From G965233625 sp965233625 (lineage in GTDB: Bacteria; Planctomycetota; Planctomycetia; Pirellulales; Pirellulaceae): DNA of 64,000 nucleotides. Position numbers and translations under genes: made by a program. The first letter of the stretch is position 1. Every line of letters starts with the position of its first letter. The notes beneath the pieces are model-generated. The model was given only the letters and a program-made list of their open reading frames with translations, ran no database searches and was not told the DNA's origin. Below, piece by piece: positions 55,443-63,301 of the stretch. Location: positions 2,046,001 to 2,110,000 of the forward strand of contig OZ247499.1 in NCBI GenBank assembly GCA_965233625.1, in the 5' to 3' direction.

Positions 55443-56137
55443 ATGCAAACTACGCAACCGCTGACCGCCTGTGCAGGTCTTATTCTTTGCGGCGGAAAAA
55501 GCACACGGATGGGCGTTGCGAAGGCGGACCTACCCTTCGGCCCAGAGCAGATGCTGCAACGCGTCGCGCGGTTGCTGGGCGATGCAGTGGCTAAGGTCAT
55601 CGTAGTTGCGGCCCAAGGGCAAGTGTTGCCAACTTTGCCGCCGGAGGTGGATATCGTCCGTGATCAGCATCCGGGTCGTGGGCCTTTGGGTGGCTTGTGG
55701 GCTGGGCTGAATCATGTCGTTCAGTTGAATGCCGTGAACGAAAGCAACGCAATTGATGCGGTGTACGCCACGTCCTGCGATTCGCCCTTTCTTCATCCTG
55801 CGTTTGTGCAGCAGGTGCTGGCGGCGCTGAAGGACCACGACATTGCGATGCCAGTTGACGGCAAATTTCTGCAACCGCTGGCGGCAGCTTACCGGCCGGC
55901 AGTGGTTTCACACGTAGAGGCGCTGATCACAGCCGACCGGCTCCGCCCGGTATTTCTGCTCGAAAAGCCCTTGCGGTGAAGCTCCCGGTCGAAGAACTTC
56001 GAATCGCGTTGAAAGACACGGATCCAGAGCTGCTGACGTTGCTTAACATGAATGACCCGCAAGCTTATCGCGATGCGCTGGCCGCTGCTGGTTTTCCGCT
56101 AGATCCTGTCATCGCCGCACGACTGGGACTTTCCTGA
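55443..56137 (+). pseudogene. mobA: mobA-like molybdenum cofactor guanylyltransferase, split by a frameshift
   Basis: The first part (55443-55979) encodes the nucleotidyltransferase start GLILCGGKSTRMGVAKADLP (the G-G-x-S-x-R-M-G-x-x-K-A pattern), HPGRGPLGGLWAGL and CDSPFLHPAF. It stops at TGA 55977-55979. In the frame one base back, starting at 55976, the sequence continues VKLPVEELRIALKDTDPELL then TLLNMNDPQAYRDAL to a TGA at 56135-56137. The N-x-N-x-P-x-x-Y segment is the normal MobA C-terminus. So either one base was lost near 55965-55975, or a frameshift or sequencing error is present. MobA adds GMP to molybdopterin. Activity is doubtful if the shift is real. Confidence 0.78.
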
Positions 56138-56287
56138 TAGGTTGCCCAGCACGTAGGGCAAATCCTGAAATCCGCCATATTGCCAGTTTTCAGCTCGAAG
56201 ATTGGAAATTGCACCTGCAATCCTGTTACGATGGCGAGAGCGGTAATCCCTCCGGGTCGATTCACTTCTCACCAGTAGCAGGCAGTT

Positions 56288-57604
56288 ATGACGATTCAGT
56301 CGCAATGCCAATGTGGGCACATTCTACAAGCACAAGACAACTGGGCGGGTATGACCGTGCAGTGTCCCGCCTGTCATTCGCCAGTTGTGGTTGGCGGCCA
56401 GGCGGGCGGCGGCTATGGATACAACGCGGGCTTCGGACAACAGCAGCCACAAGGATTCGGACAACATGGCTATGGCCAACCGCAGGGATACGGTCAAGGT
56501 TACGGGCAGCATGGTTACGGCCAGATGCAGGGGGCACCAACGAAGGCGGCAGGAGGCTTCCCGGTCTGGGGGATGATTGCCATTGGCTCTGGCGTAGGTG
56601 TGCTACTTTTGTTCGCACTGGTCGGCGGGCTGGCTTTCGCTTTGATGCCGTCGGCGGAACCTGCCATTGCGGCGATGCCTACGGAACCCATCAGGGCGCC
56701 AGCGCCTGTAACGGAAACACCCGAACCTGCGGCGCCTATCGCACCCTTCCCCACAAGCGACCCGGCCACAACCGATCCTTCCAGCGACGGAGACTGGACG
56801 ACGGTAGAAACCGGCAGCGGAGCGGGTTCCAATACGGAGGAAACCGTTACGCCAGAGCCAGCCAAACCGGAACCCGCGAAGAAGCTGTTGTCCGGCGCGA
56901 TGATGACGCTTTCAGGCTCGCTGAGTGGCTCGAACGTGGTTGGCGGACGGAAGAAGGTGAAGGACTCGGATCATGTAGTGGAAGAATTCAGTTGGACCTG
57001 CCAGTTGCTGCCTCATCTGGGGTACCAGTCCCTTTACGACAAGATTGTCTGGACAGAGAAATGGCACAGCGGCCGTAACTCTCCCATCGCTTCGGCGATC
57101 ATTCCGCAGTTTCAGAATCCGGCCGACCCGCGTCAGAGGTGGAAAGGTTATCCGTTTCAGGGCGCCGCGCTGACGCACTTCACGGGTATCTCTGGTATTG
57201 AAGACCGTCGTAATGAAGTGGCGGCCAAACTACCGCGAACCGATCCGCGGGCAGGCGTATTCGGCTACGACCGCATTGCTTCGCCAAGCGAAATCACAGA
57301 CGGTCTGAGCAACACCCTGATGATCGCCGGCTCAGGCGAATTGGCGGCGCCCTGGATTGCTGGCGGCGGCGGCACCGTCCGCGGCGCCCGGGAGCCATAT
57401 TTCGACGGCCTGACGGGTTTCGGCTCACGGACGAAGTCTGGCCAGGATTCTCCTGGGGCGATCGTTGTTTTTGCGGATGGAAGCGTAAAACGCATCTCCG
57501 CCAGTATTGATCCGCAGGTGTTCCGCGCGATGTGCACGATCCATGGCAACGAACAGATCGACCTGAAGTCCCACGATGACAAATTTCAGCTCTACACGCC
57601 CTAA
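56288..57604 (+). CDS. Zinc-ribbon, membrane-anchored protein with DUF1559-like C-terminal domain
   Basis: 438 residues. The N-terminus is a small zinc-ribbon-like knuckle (C7-x-C9 and C26-x-x-C29). A Gly/Gln/Tyr-rich repeat (about 37-82; QGFGQHGYGQPQGYGQ) and one membrane helix (about 95-119) follow, then a Pro/Ala/Thr-rich linker. From about 200 the sequence resembles the globular part of DUF1559 proteins (LPHLGYQSLYDKI; SPSEITDGLSNTLMIAGSGE; VVFADGSVKRISASIDPQVF). There is no prepilin signal. Function unknown; the layout suggests a cytoplasmic zinc ribbon linked to an exterior domain. AGG lies about 9 nt before the ATG. Confidence 0.82.
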   Translation: MTIQSQCQCGHILQAQDNWAGMTVQCPACHSPVVVGGQAGGGYGYNAGFGQQQPQGFGQHGYGQPQGYGQGYGQHGYGQMQGAPTKAAGGFPVWGMIAIGSGVGVLLLFALVGGLAFALMPSAEPAIAAMPTEPIRAPAPVTETPEPAAPIAPFPTSDPATTDPSSDGDWTTVETGSGAGSNTEETVTPEPAKPEPAKKLLSGAMMTLSGSLSGSNVVGGRKKVKDSDHVVEEFSWTCQLLPHLGYQSLYDKIVWTEKWHSGRNSPIASAIIPQFQNPADPRQRWKGYPFQGAALTHFTGISGIEDRRNEVAAKLPRTDPRAGVFGYDRIASPSEITDGLSNTLMIAGSGELAAPWIAGGGGTVRGAREPYFDGLTGFGSRTKSGQDSPGAIVVFADGSVKRISASIDPQVFRAMCTIHGNEQIDLKSHDDKFQLYTP

Positions 57605-57660
57605 GTTCTTCGAACCATAGAACCCCGTCCGCCGCATTTCTTCTTTCACGGTGCAAAGCC

Positions 57661-59130
57661 ATGCTGAATGTCCGCACAATCGTAATGGTGTCTGCTTTAA
57701 GCGTTTTGTTATCAACGTCTACGCAGGCGGATATCATCGAGTACACCATTCCCGGGCTACGTGTCGGCGGACAGCCAATCACCGTGCTGCTGCAAGGCAA
57801 AGCGACCGTCAACGCCGGTAAGACGGTGACCTTCAGGCATCCAAAATTCGGCGCCTTATATCTGGCTCTGGAAGACACAACCATCACGCGGACACCCACG
57901 ATTCAGGAGCTGGCTCACCAGGAACTTGCGCGGGCGAAACGGACCGGCGACGCTGATAAAGTGATGGAGGCCGCACGCTATGCGCTGCGTAAAGGGCTTC
58001 TGCGGCAGTTTTACGAAGCCGTGGACGAAGCGGTTGCGATCGATCCTAACCATCCCGCAGCATCGAAGGTGGCCACACTGAAACGGCGGTTTGAAGAGCC
58101 GATTGAAGTGGACAAAGCACAGGAAGAAAAACTGCGGAAACTTGTCCGCAAAGGGGGCATGAAATTCCGCCGTAGTCCGCACTTTCTGCTCTTTCACGAC
58201 ACAAGCGATATCGCTCCGCGGAAGGGGAAAACGCGGGCCGAAGAACGCCTTGATCTGCTAGAAGCGGTTTACGAAAGTTTTCTGCTGCGATTCTATTCGC
58301 AGGGGATGGAGCTGGAGATCCCTGAAAAACGGATGATGGTGGTGCTGTTCGCCAATCAGCGGGACTACCTGGATTTCGCCACGAATATGAGCCCAGAACT
58401 GAGCAGCACGGCCGGTTTCTGGAGCGGCGAAATTAATGTCAGCTTCTTCTACGACCACGGCAGCAGTCAAAGTGTTCAGGCGCTTAGTGAGTTGTCAGAC
58501 AAGTTTCAGGAGATGAAGGAATCTGCTTTAAGACGCCGCGATGCTTCCACTCGCGACATCGTGCGGATGGCGGACACGATTAAACTGCTTGTGGACATCA
58601 AACGTGAAAACTCGGACATCGAAGTCGTGAGTCACGAGGCGACGCATCAGGTGGCCGGTAACACCGGGCTTCTACCACGGCACGTGATGATTCCGTCGTG
58701 GGTGCATGAAGGACTGGCGACCTACTTTGAATCGCCGAATGACGCGGCCTGGAGCGGTATTGGCGCCGTTAACAAAGAACGTCTGGCCTGGTACCGCGCG
58801 CTGGAACGTGACCGCCAGCATTCAAACATTGACTTTATTGTCGGCGATCAGATCTTCAAATACGCGGGCAGCCACGGTGCTTCGCTGCATGGCTATGGCC
58901 AGGCGTGGGCGTTGACGCACTTTCTGATGGAGCGGCACTTCAAAGAGTTCATGAGCTATTACCGCCGGTTGGGCGAGATGCCGCCCGACATCATCCTCAG
59001 TCCCGATCTACTGAATAAACTCTTCGCCGAAGAGTTTAAGATGGACCGTAAAGACCTGGATACCGAGTGGCGCGGCTACATGCGTTCGTTGAAGACCGAC
59101 GTAGATCAGGTGATGGATAACAAGCGGTAG
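57661..59130 (+). CDS. DUF1570 family putative metallopeptidase
   Basis: 489 residues with a short signal peptide (VMVSALSVLLSTSTQA). A helical region follows, then a peptidase-MA-type catalytic segment: H325-E-A-T-H329 in EVVSHEATHQVAG, with the third ligand Glu in SWVHEGLATYFES about 20 residues later. The HExxH plus later E is typical of gluzincins. A zinc endopeptidase in the envelope is likely, substrate unknown. It is 56 nt downstream of the zinc-ribbon protein, on the same strand. Confidence 0.88.
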   Translation: MLNVRTIVMVSALSVLLSTSTQADIIEYTIPGLRVGGQPITVLLQGKATVNAGKTVTFRHPKFGALYLALEDTTITRTPTIQELAHQELARAKRTGDADKVMEAARYALRKGLLRQFYEAVDEAVAIDPNHPAASKVATLKRRFEEPIEVDKAQEEKLRKLVRKGGMKFRRSPHFLLFHDTSDIAPRKGKTRAEERLDLLEAVYESFLLRFYSQGMELEIPEKRMMVVLFANQRDYLDFATNMSPELSSTAGFWSGEINVSFFYDHGSSQSVQALSELSDKFQEMKESALRRRDASTRDIVRMADTIKLLVDIKRENSDIEVVSHEATHQVAGNTGLLPRHVMIPSWVHEGLATYFESPNDAAWSGIGAVNKERLAWYRALERDRQHSNIDFIVGDQIFKYAGSHGASLHGYGQAWALTHFLMERHFKEFMSYYRRLGEMPPDIILSPDLLNKLFAEEFKMDRKDLDTEWRGYMRSLKTDVDQVMDNKR

Positions 59131-59154
59131 GCAGCCGGTTTTTTTCGAGCGGCG

Positions 59155-60438
59155 TCAAACTGCAAGGTCTTCGTGCTCAACCGGCTCCTGCTTGCCGGCT
59201 AACAGGGCAAGGCCGAAGGTTACGGGTCCAAGGCGGCCGATAAACATCAGGGCGATAATGAGAATCTTGCCGACAGGCGTCAGGTGCGCGGTCAGCCCGC
59301 GGGATACGCCCACCGTGCCCAGCGCGGAAGCTGCTTCGAACAGTACATCTTCCATCGGCTCTGGCTGCACCAGCAGCAGCAGTAACCCGCCTGCAAAGAA
59401 GATGGCGATGTAGAAAACCACCGAGGCAAACGCCAGCAGAAGCCGGTGCTGCGGAACTTCGCAGCCCCAGAAGGTGACTTTTTTCCGCGCCCGTAACGTG
59501 CTCCAGACAGTGGCGAACGCGGCGGAAACCGTTGTTGATTTCAGGCCGCCGCCGGTACCCGAAGGGGACGCGCCCAGAATCATCAATAGCATCACCAGCA
59601 GCGACGATGCATGCGAAAGACCGCCGATATCAACCGTATTGAATCCAACCGTCGTCAACGCAGTCATCGATTGAAAACCGGCGGCCATCAGACGCTGCCA
59701 GGGTGGCATCCCGTTGAAGGAAGGCTCGATCAAAAACAGAATGACCCAGCCGGTAACGAGTGTCCAGCAGGTTGCGTGCAGGATGATTTTGGTCGTAAGC
59801 GTGCGACGCTTGCGATTTGTCGTGAACGCGAGAAAGAAGTCGCTGAGCACCAGGAAGCCAATCGCACCCAGTAAACTCAGAACAGAGATGATGCTGATGA
59901 CCCAGAAGTTATCTGCAAAGTCCGCCAGCCCGTTATTGAACAGGCTGAAACCTGCGGTGGAGAACGCGCTAATCGAATGGAAAATCGCCTGCCACAGCGG
60001 ATCTTTCACCCCTGCGGCCCGGAAGGCAAAGTACAGCCCGATAGCCCCAAGCGTCTCGATGACCGCAGAGAAGATCACAACATTCCGCAGAATGGTGCGA
60101 ATCTCAAACCCTTCTGGCAGTACAAACGAAGCTCTGGCGACTTCTTCCCGCGCGTCTGGCAACTTGACCCGGCGCGCCAGCAGGATGAACGAACCCAGCG
60201 TCATATAGCCGATGCCGCCGAATTGAATCATCACCAGGATAGCCGCTTCGCCCAGTAGCGTATATGACCCCGGTGTCGAAACCGTTGCCAGGCCCGTGGT
60301 GCTGACAGCTGAAGTCGCCGTGAACAGATTGTCGAGCGGCGAAACGGGCTGTTGCTGGCTAAAGGGCAGGCTAAGTATGATCCAGCCCGTGACAATGTAA
60401 ATCACATAGCCGACCAGCAGCGTTTTCATTGAGTTCAT
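59155..60438 (-). CDS. ktrB: Potassium uptake channel subunit of the Ktr/Trk family
   Basis: 427 residues, about eight to ten membrane helices. Four selectivity-filter loops of the Trk/Ktr/HKT superfamily are visible: ATSAVSTTGLATV, SISAFSTAGFSLF, SMTALTTVGFNTV and ASALGTVGVSRG, each with a T-x-G. The GCRPTG-like hairpin segment matches GASPSGTGGGLKSTTV. It would import K+ with a KtrA-type RCK subunit, but no ktrA gene lies in the window. Converges on the DUF1570 gene. Confidence 0.92.
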   Translation of the reverse strand: MNSMKTLLVGYVIYIVTGWIILSLPFSQQQPVSPLDNLFTATSAVSTTGLATVSTPGSYTLLGEAAILVMIQFGGIGYMTLGSFILLARRVKLPDAREEVARASFVLPEGFEIRTILRNVVIFSAVIETLGAIGLYFAFRAAGVKDPLWQAIFHSISAFSTAGFSLFNNGLADFADNFWVISIISVLSLLGAIGFLVLSDFFLAFTTNRKRRTLTTKIILHATCWTLVTGWVILFLIEPSFNGMPPWQRLMAAGFQSMTALTTVGFNTVDIGGLSHASSLLVMLLMILGASPSGTGGGLKSTTVSAAFATVWSTLRARKKVTFWGCEVPQHRLLLAFASVVFYIAIFFAGGLLLLLVQPEPMEDVLFEAASALGTVGVSRGLTAHLTPVGKILIIALMFIGRLGPVTFGLALLAGKQEPVEHEDLAV

Positions 60439-60581
60439 GGGCGCACTAGACTGCCTAACCTTCTGGAGCAGCCAATATCTTAGCTACTCGTCAACTGCCC
60501 AAGAAGGGGCGCATTGGTGGTCAGCGGTAGCCTTCTGCAACTACCGCGAAAAGATTGAAACGGACGGAAGATCGTAGCCTG

Positions 60582-60660
60582 AAGGCGACCTTCGCCGACG
60601 TCGGTTACACTGGCGAGTTAATTGACTGGATGAAAGAAACGACCGGCAGGAGTCTGAAAA
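60582..60660 (+). mobile_element. Fragment of an IS5-type transposase
   Basis: The frame LKATFADVGYTGELIDWM followed by KETTGRSLK matches the C-terminal part of IS5-family transposases (the conserved FADGGYAGxLIxW...). It is about 26 codons, without the rest of the transposase or recognisable terminal repeats, so only a remnant is left. It runs in frame into the downstream orphan membrane protein, whose own start is probably the ATG at 60678. Confidence 0.6.
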
Positions 60661-60677
60661 ATAAACGAAGTAAGACA

Positions 60678-61043
60678 ATGAAAACCATCAACAGAGCATT
60701 GTTCGGTTATGCCTGCATCGTGACGATGCATTTCAATGTCGCTTCAATGCTCTGGATTTACATGCTGAGTAGCCCTGAGCAAACCGCATTTTTCAAAGCT
60801 CATCTTTGGTCTCACATGCAAGTTATGAGTTGTGCGTTGATAGTTTTGATTATGTCTTGTTTATCGGTGAGTCTTCTCTGGTGCGAGCGAACTAAGATCG
60901 CAGCTTGTACCCTCGCAATAGCCACGTTGGGCGCAGGCGCATTGCGATTTTACGAGTATTACTACTGCTTCCCACAAGAAACTTATAAAGGCCCGACAGG
61001 GTACCACGATTTCTATATAAATTGGTGGATATTCTTTTGTTGA
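60678..61043 (+). CDS. Orphan small membrane protein
   Basis: 121 residues from the ATG at 60678. Three hydrophobic segments (ALFGYACIVTMHFNVASMLW; MQVMSCALIVLIMSCLSVSL; ACTLAIATLGAGALRFYEYY) and an aromatic C-terminus. I recognise no family. It directly follows a transposase scrap and has fewer GC-rich codons than neighbours, so it may be a laterally gained gene. The ribosome site is weak. Confidence 0.5.
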   Translation: MKTINRALFGYACIVTMHFNVASMLWIYMLSSPEQTAFFKAHLWSHMQVMSCALIVLIMSCLSVSLLWCERTKIAACTLAIATLGAGALRFYEYYYCFPQETYKGPTGYHDFYINWWIFFC

Positions 61044-61315
61044 ACTCGCACTTCCAAGTGCGTGGAGCGGATGCATGACTGGTTCCCCGCTCACCATCGC
61101 AACGAATCTGGCCGGGACTGACTTCGGAGCGGCAAGCTCAAGTCCTTCGTGCGAAGCACGGTTGGGGCCTCAAAGCTGTGTCAACTCGGCTGCCCTGACT
61201 TTGCGGGTTATAGTTCCCGCAGGAAACCTCACTCGCCGGTGTAAGCTGCAATTTGCGATCGAACGGGCTTCTTACGACTGGCTATGGTTTCTAGACGCCG
61301 TCGAGCGTGTGCCGC
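61044..61315. other. 272-nt non-coding stretch with small palindromes
   Basis: After the orphan gene comes a 16-nt palindrome-like hairpin (CGCACTT, two bases, AAGTGCG at 61047-61062), which may act as a transcription end. A second pair, TGCGGG...CCCGCA, lies in the following 200 nt. I see no gene, no tRNA-like fold and no repeat family here. Confidence 0.4.
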
Positions 61316-63202
61316 TTAACGGGTACGCGTCTTCGCCCAGGTTGCTGCCAGGGCCATTGGCTCCGCCCCGTAGTTCTTGGCGACCGCCTGGTCGAAATCG
61401 TCGCCAACCCGTAACGCATCGAGCAGGTTGCTGAAGCGTTTCTTATCCGTCATGAGCCACTTCACGAAACCGTAAGCTGCCACGTCAGCCGTTTCCGAGT
61501 TGGGTTTGCCATTCATAAAGTCATCGGGCTTGGCCATCGATGCTTTCGCTTCTGGCAGCATGGCGTTCCATTGCTTCACCCGTGGGTCGTCGGCAGCCAG
61601 TTGATTGGTGGCCACGCGGGCGGCGCCTTCGGCAAACCAGCGTGGCGGCAGCGACTGTAAACTGGCGATGTAGGCGCCGGCCACCTGCTGCGTGATCAGT
61701 GCTTCGGTGGTGTATTTCTTGGTCCGCGAAGGGTAGAAGGCGCCGTAAGCGTCTACTACGTTGTACTTCCAGTGGCCACGCATGCTCTTGGGAATTTCGC
61801 GACGTTCCACCATCTTGCCGAATTCACTGTAATCGTAACGCTGATCAAAAACGAACAGCGTCTGGCGGCCTTTAATCAGCGGCTTGCCAGCTTCGGCGCC
61901 GAATAGATCTGCGATTTTCGGCACGATGGCTTCGGCCATTTCGCTGTGTTTTTTCAGGTTCGCCTCGCCCACGTTGCCCATAAGTAGAAAGTTGGTGGTC
62001 TCCACTTTCTGCGCGTCGATGCCTGGCATGCCGCGGAGCCAGTCTTTGTCTGAATTCTCAGCACGTTCCGCCGAAAGATCCGCGTGGGTAGAAAGCCGTG
62101 CCTTTGCCAGTGCGGCGACGCGTGGCAACGGATCGTTTGGACCGGCGCCGTCGTAAGTGGCTCCTTCGGCGATCCACTTCTCCACCAGCGCGATCTGTTC
62201 GTTGGTAAATGGTGTGCGGTTCAACGGCATCTGCTGTCCGTCACCCATGCCCTTCAGCTTCATCACCAGCAAACTGGCGGCGGGTTTGCCAGGGGCGAGG
62301 ATCGCGCCGGAATCTCCGCCACGCATCAGCCGCGTGAAGTTATCCATGTTCAGACCGCCGCGGACACGTTGTGCGTTGATGTGGCAGCCGGAGCAACTTT
62401 CGACCAGCATAGGGGCGATGTCGCGGGCGAAGCTGACGGTTTCTTTACCCGTCGCCTTCATCACAGCAACCGGCTCGCTGGCGGCAGCACCGCCGCCGGC
62501 GTTAGGGGCAAGCGTGGCGAGCGACGTTGTTTCGTTACCGCCGTCATATTTCGCCCCTTCGGTGATCCATTTCTTCAGTGTCGTCAGTTCAGCCGCCGAG
62601 ACCTTCGCGCCTCCGCGTGGCATGTCTCCGCTTTCAATTACTTCCACCAGACGGCTGCCTTTCGCATCGCCGGCGAAAAAGACTACTGCCCCATCGACAC
62701 CGCGTTTGAGTGCGGCGAAATTCGCCATGCTGAAGTCGCCAGCGGCGCGGTTCACATGGCAGCGTCCGCACTTAGAAACCAGCATGGGCGCCACGTCTTT
62801 GACAAAACTAACGGCGCCTGCGGGAACTGCCGGCATGGGCGTGGCGCCGGGAGCCGGGGCGGCTTTGACCTCGCCAATATTCAGTTCAGGCAGTTTGAAT
62901 CCGTTTTTGACGAAGAAGCTATGCACCTTCTTCAACTGCGCGATGGTTGGCTCTAGCTGTTTGATAATCTCCGCGTCGCCTGTTGCAGTAAGCTCTTCAA
63001 CCTCTTCCTGCGCCGATTTTACAGCGGCAGCCGACTGTGGATAACGTTTCTGGCCAAAGTATCGTCCCGCCGCCTTCAGGTAATTGGCGGCAGCGGTAAT
63101 CTTACGCTGCTGCTCTGGCGTAGGCTCCGCCCGAAGCGTTGAGCAGCAGAAAATGAGCAGAATGCATGCAAATGCGGCAGCGGAAAAAAAGGGACGATTC
63201 AT
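61316..63202 (-). CDS. Exported di-haem cytochrome with a degenerate peptidase-like domain
   Basis: 628 residues from the ATG at 63202, where a signal peptide (AAAFACILLIFCCSTLRAEP) begins; an upstream in-frame ATG at 63283 would place extra residues before it. Two planctomycete-type c-haem modules: MLVSKCGRCHVN (CGRCH 145-149) and MLVESCSGCHIN (CSGCH 270-274), each followed by a distal motif (MPRGG near 195; MPLNRTPF later). The C-terminal part (about 380-628) has the WFAEGAAR segment and layout of the DUF1570 peptidase fold, but where HExxH is expected there is T-Q-Q-V-A, so it cannot bind zinc in the usual way. It may bind rather than cut its target. Confidence 0.85.
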   Translation of the reverse strand: MNRPFFSAAAFACILLIFCCSTLRAEPTPEQQRKITAAANYLKAAGRYFGQKRYPQSAAAVKSAQEEVEELTATGDAEIIKQLEPTIAQLKKVHSFFVKNGFKLPELNIGEVKAAPAPGATPMPAVPAGAVSFVKDVAPMLVSKCGRCHVNRAAGDFSMANFAALKRGVDGAVVFFAGDAKGSRLVEVIESGDMPRGGAKVSAAELTTLKKWITEGAKYDGGNETTSLATLAPNAGGGAAASEPVAVMKATGKETVSFARDIAPMLVESCSGCHINAQRVRGGLNMDNFTRLMRGGDSGAILAPGKPAASLLVMKLKGMGDGQQMPLNRTPFTNEQIALVEKWIAEGATYDGAGPNDPLPRVAALAKARLSTHADLSAERAENSDKDWLRGMPGIDAQKVETTNFLLMGNVGEANLKKHSEMAEAIVPKIADLFGAEAGKPLIKGRQTLFVFDQRYDYSEFGKMVERREIPKSMRGHWKYNVVDAYGAFYPSRTKKYTTEALITQQVAGAYIASLQSLPPRWFAEGAARVATNQLAADDPRVKQWNAMLPEAKASMAKPDDFMNGKPNSETADVAAYGFVKWLMTDKKRFSNLLDALRVGDDFDQAVAKNYGAEPMALAATWAKTRTR

Positions 63203-63301
63203 AGGAGACTTGCCTGAGAATGCGATGTTTTGTGAGTCCGGGCAGTGCGGCCCTCTACCAGTATAAAGCGATTCTGGCCGCAACTGTACTCATCTTCACG
63301 C

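Noticed and set aside
56209..57078. 289-codon frame overlapping the zinc-ribbon gene
   Set aside because: Arg/Gly-rich out-of-frame product; the other frame holds the zinc ribbon, membrane helix and DUF1559 marks.
61075..61434. 119-codon plus-strand frame after the orphan membrane gene
   Set aside because: Runs antisense into the cytochrome gene and shows no signal, domain or ribosome site.
63036..63044. Perfect DnaA-box-like TGTGGATAA
   Set aside because: Single copy inside the cytochrome gene with no box cluster, AT-rich unwinding region or dnaA/dnaN neighbours, so not an origin.
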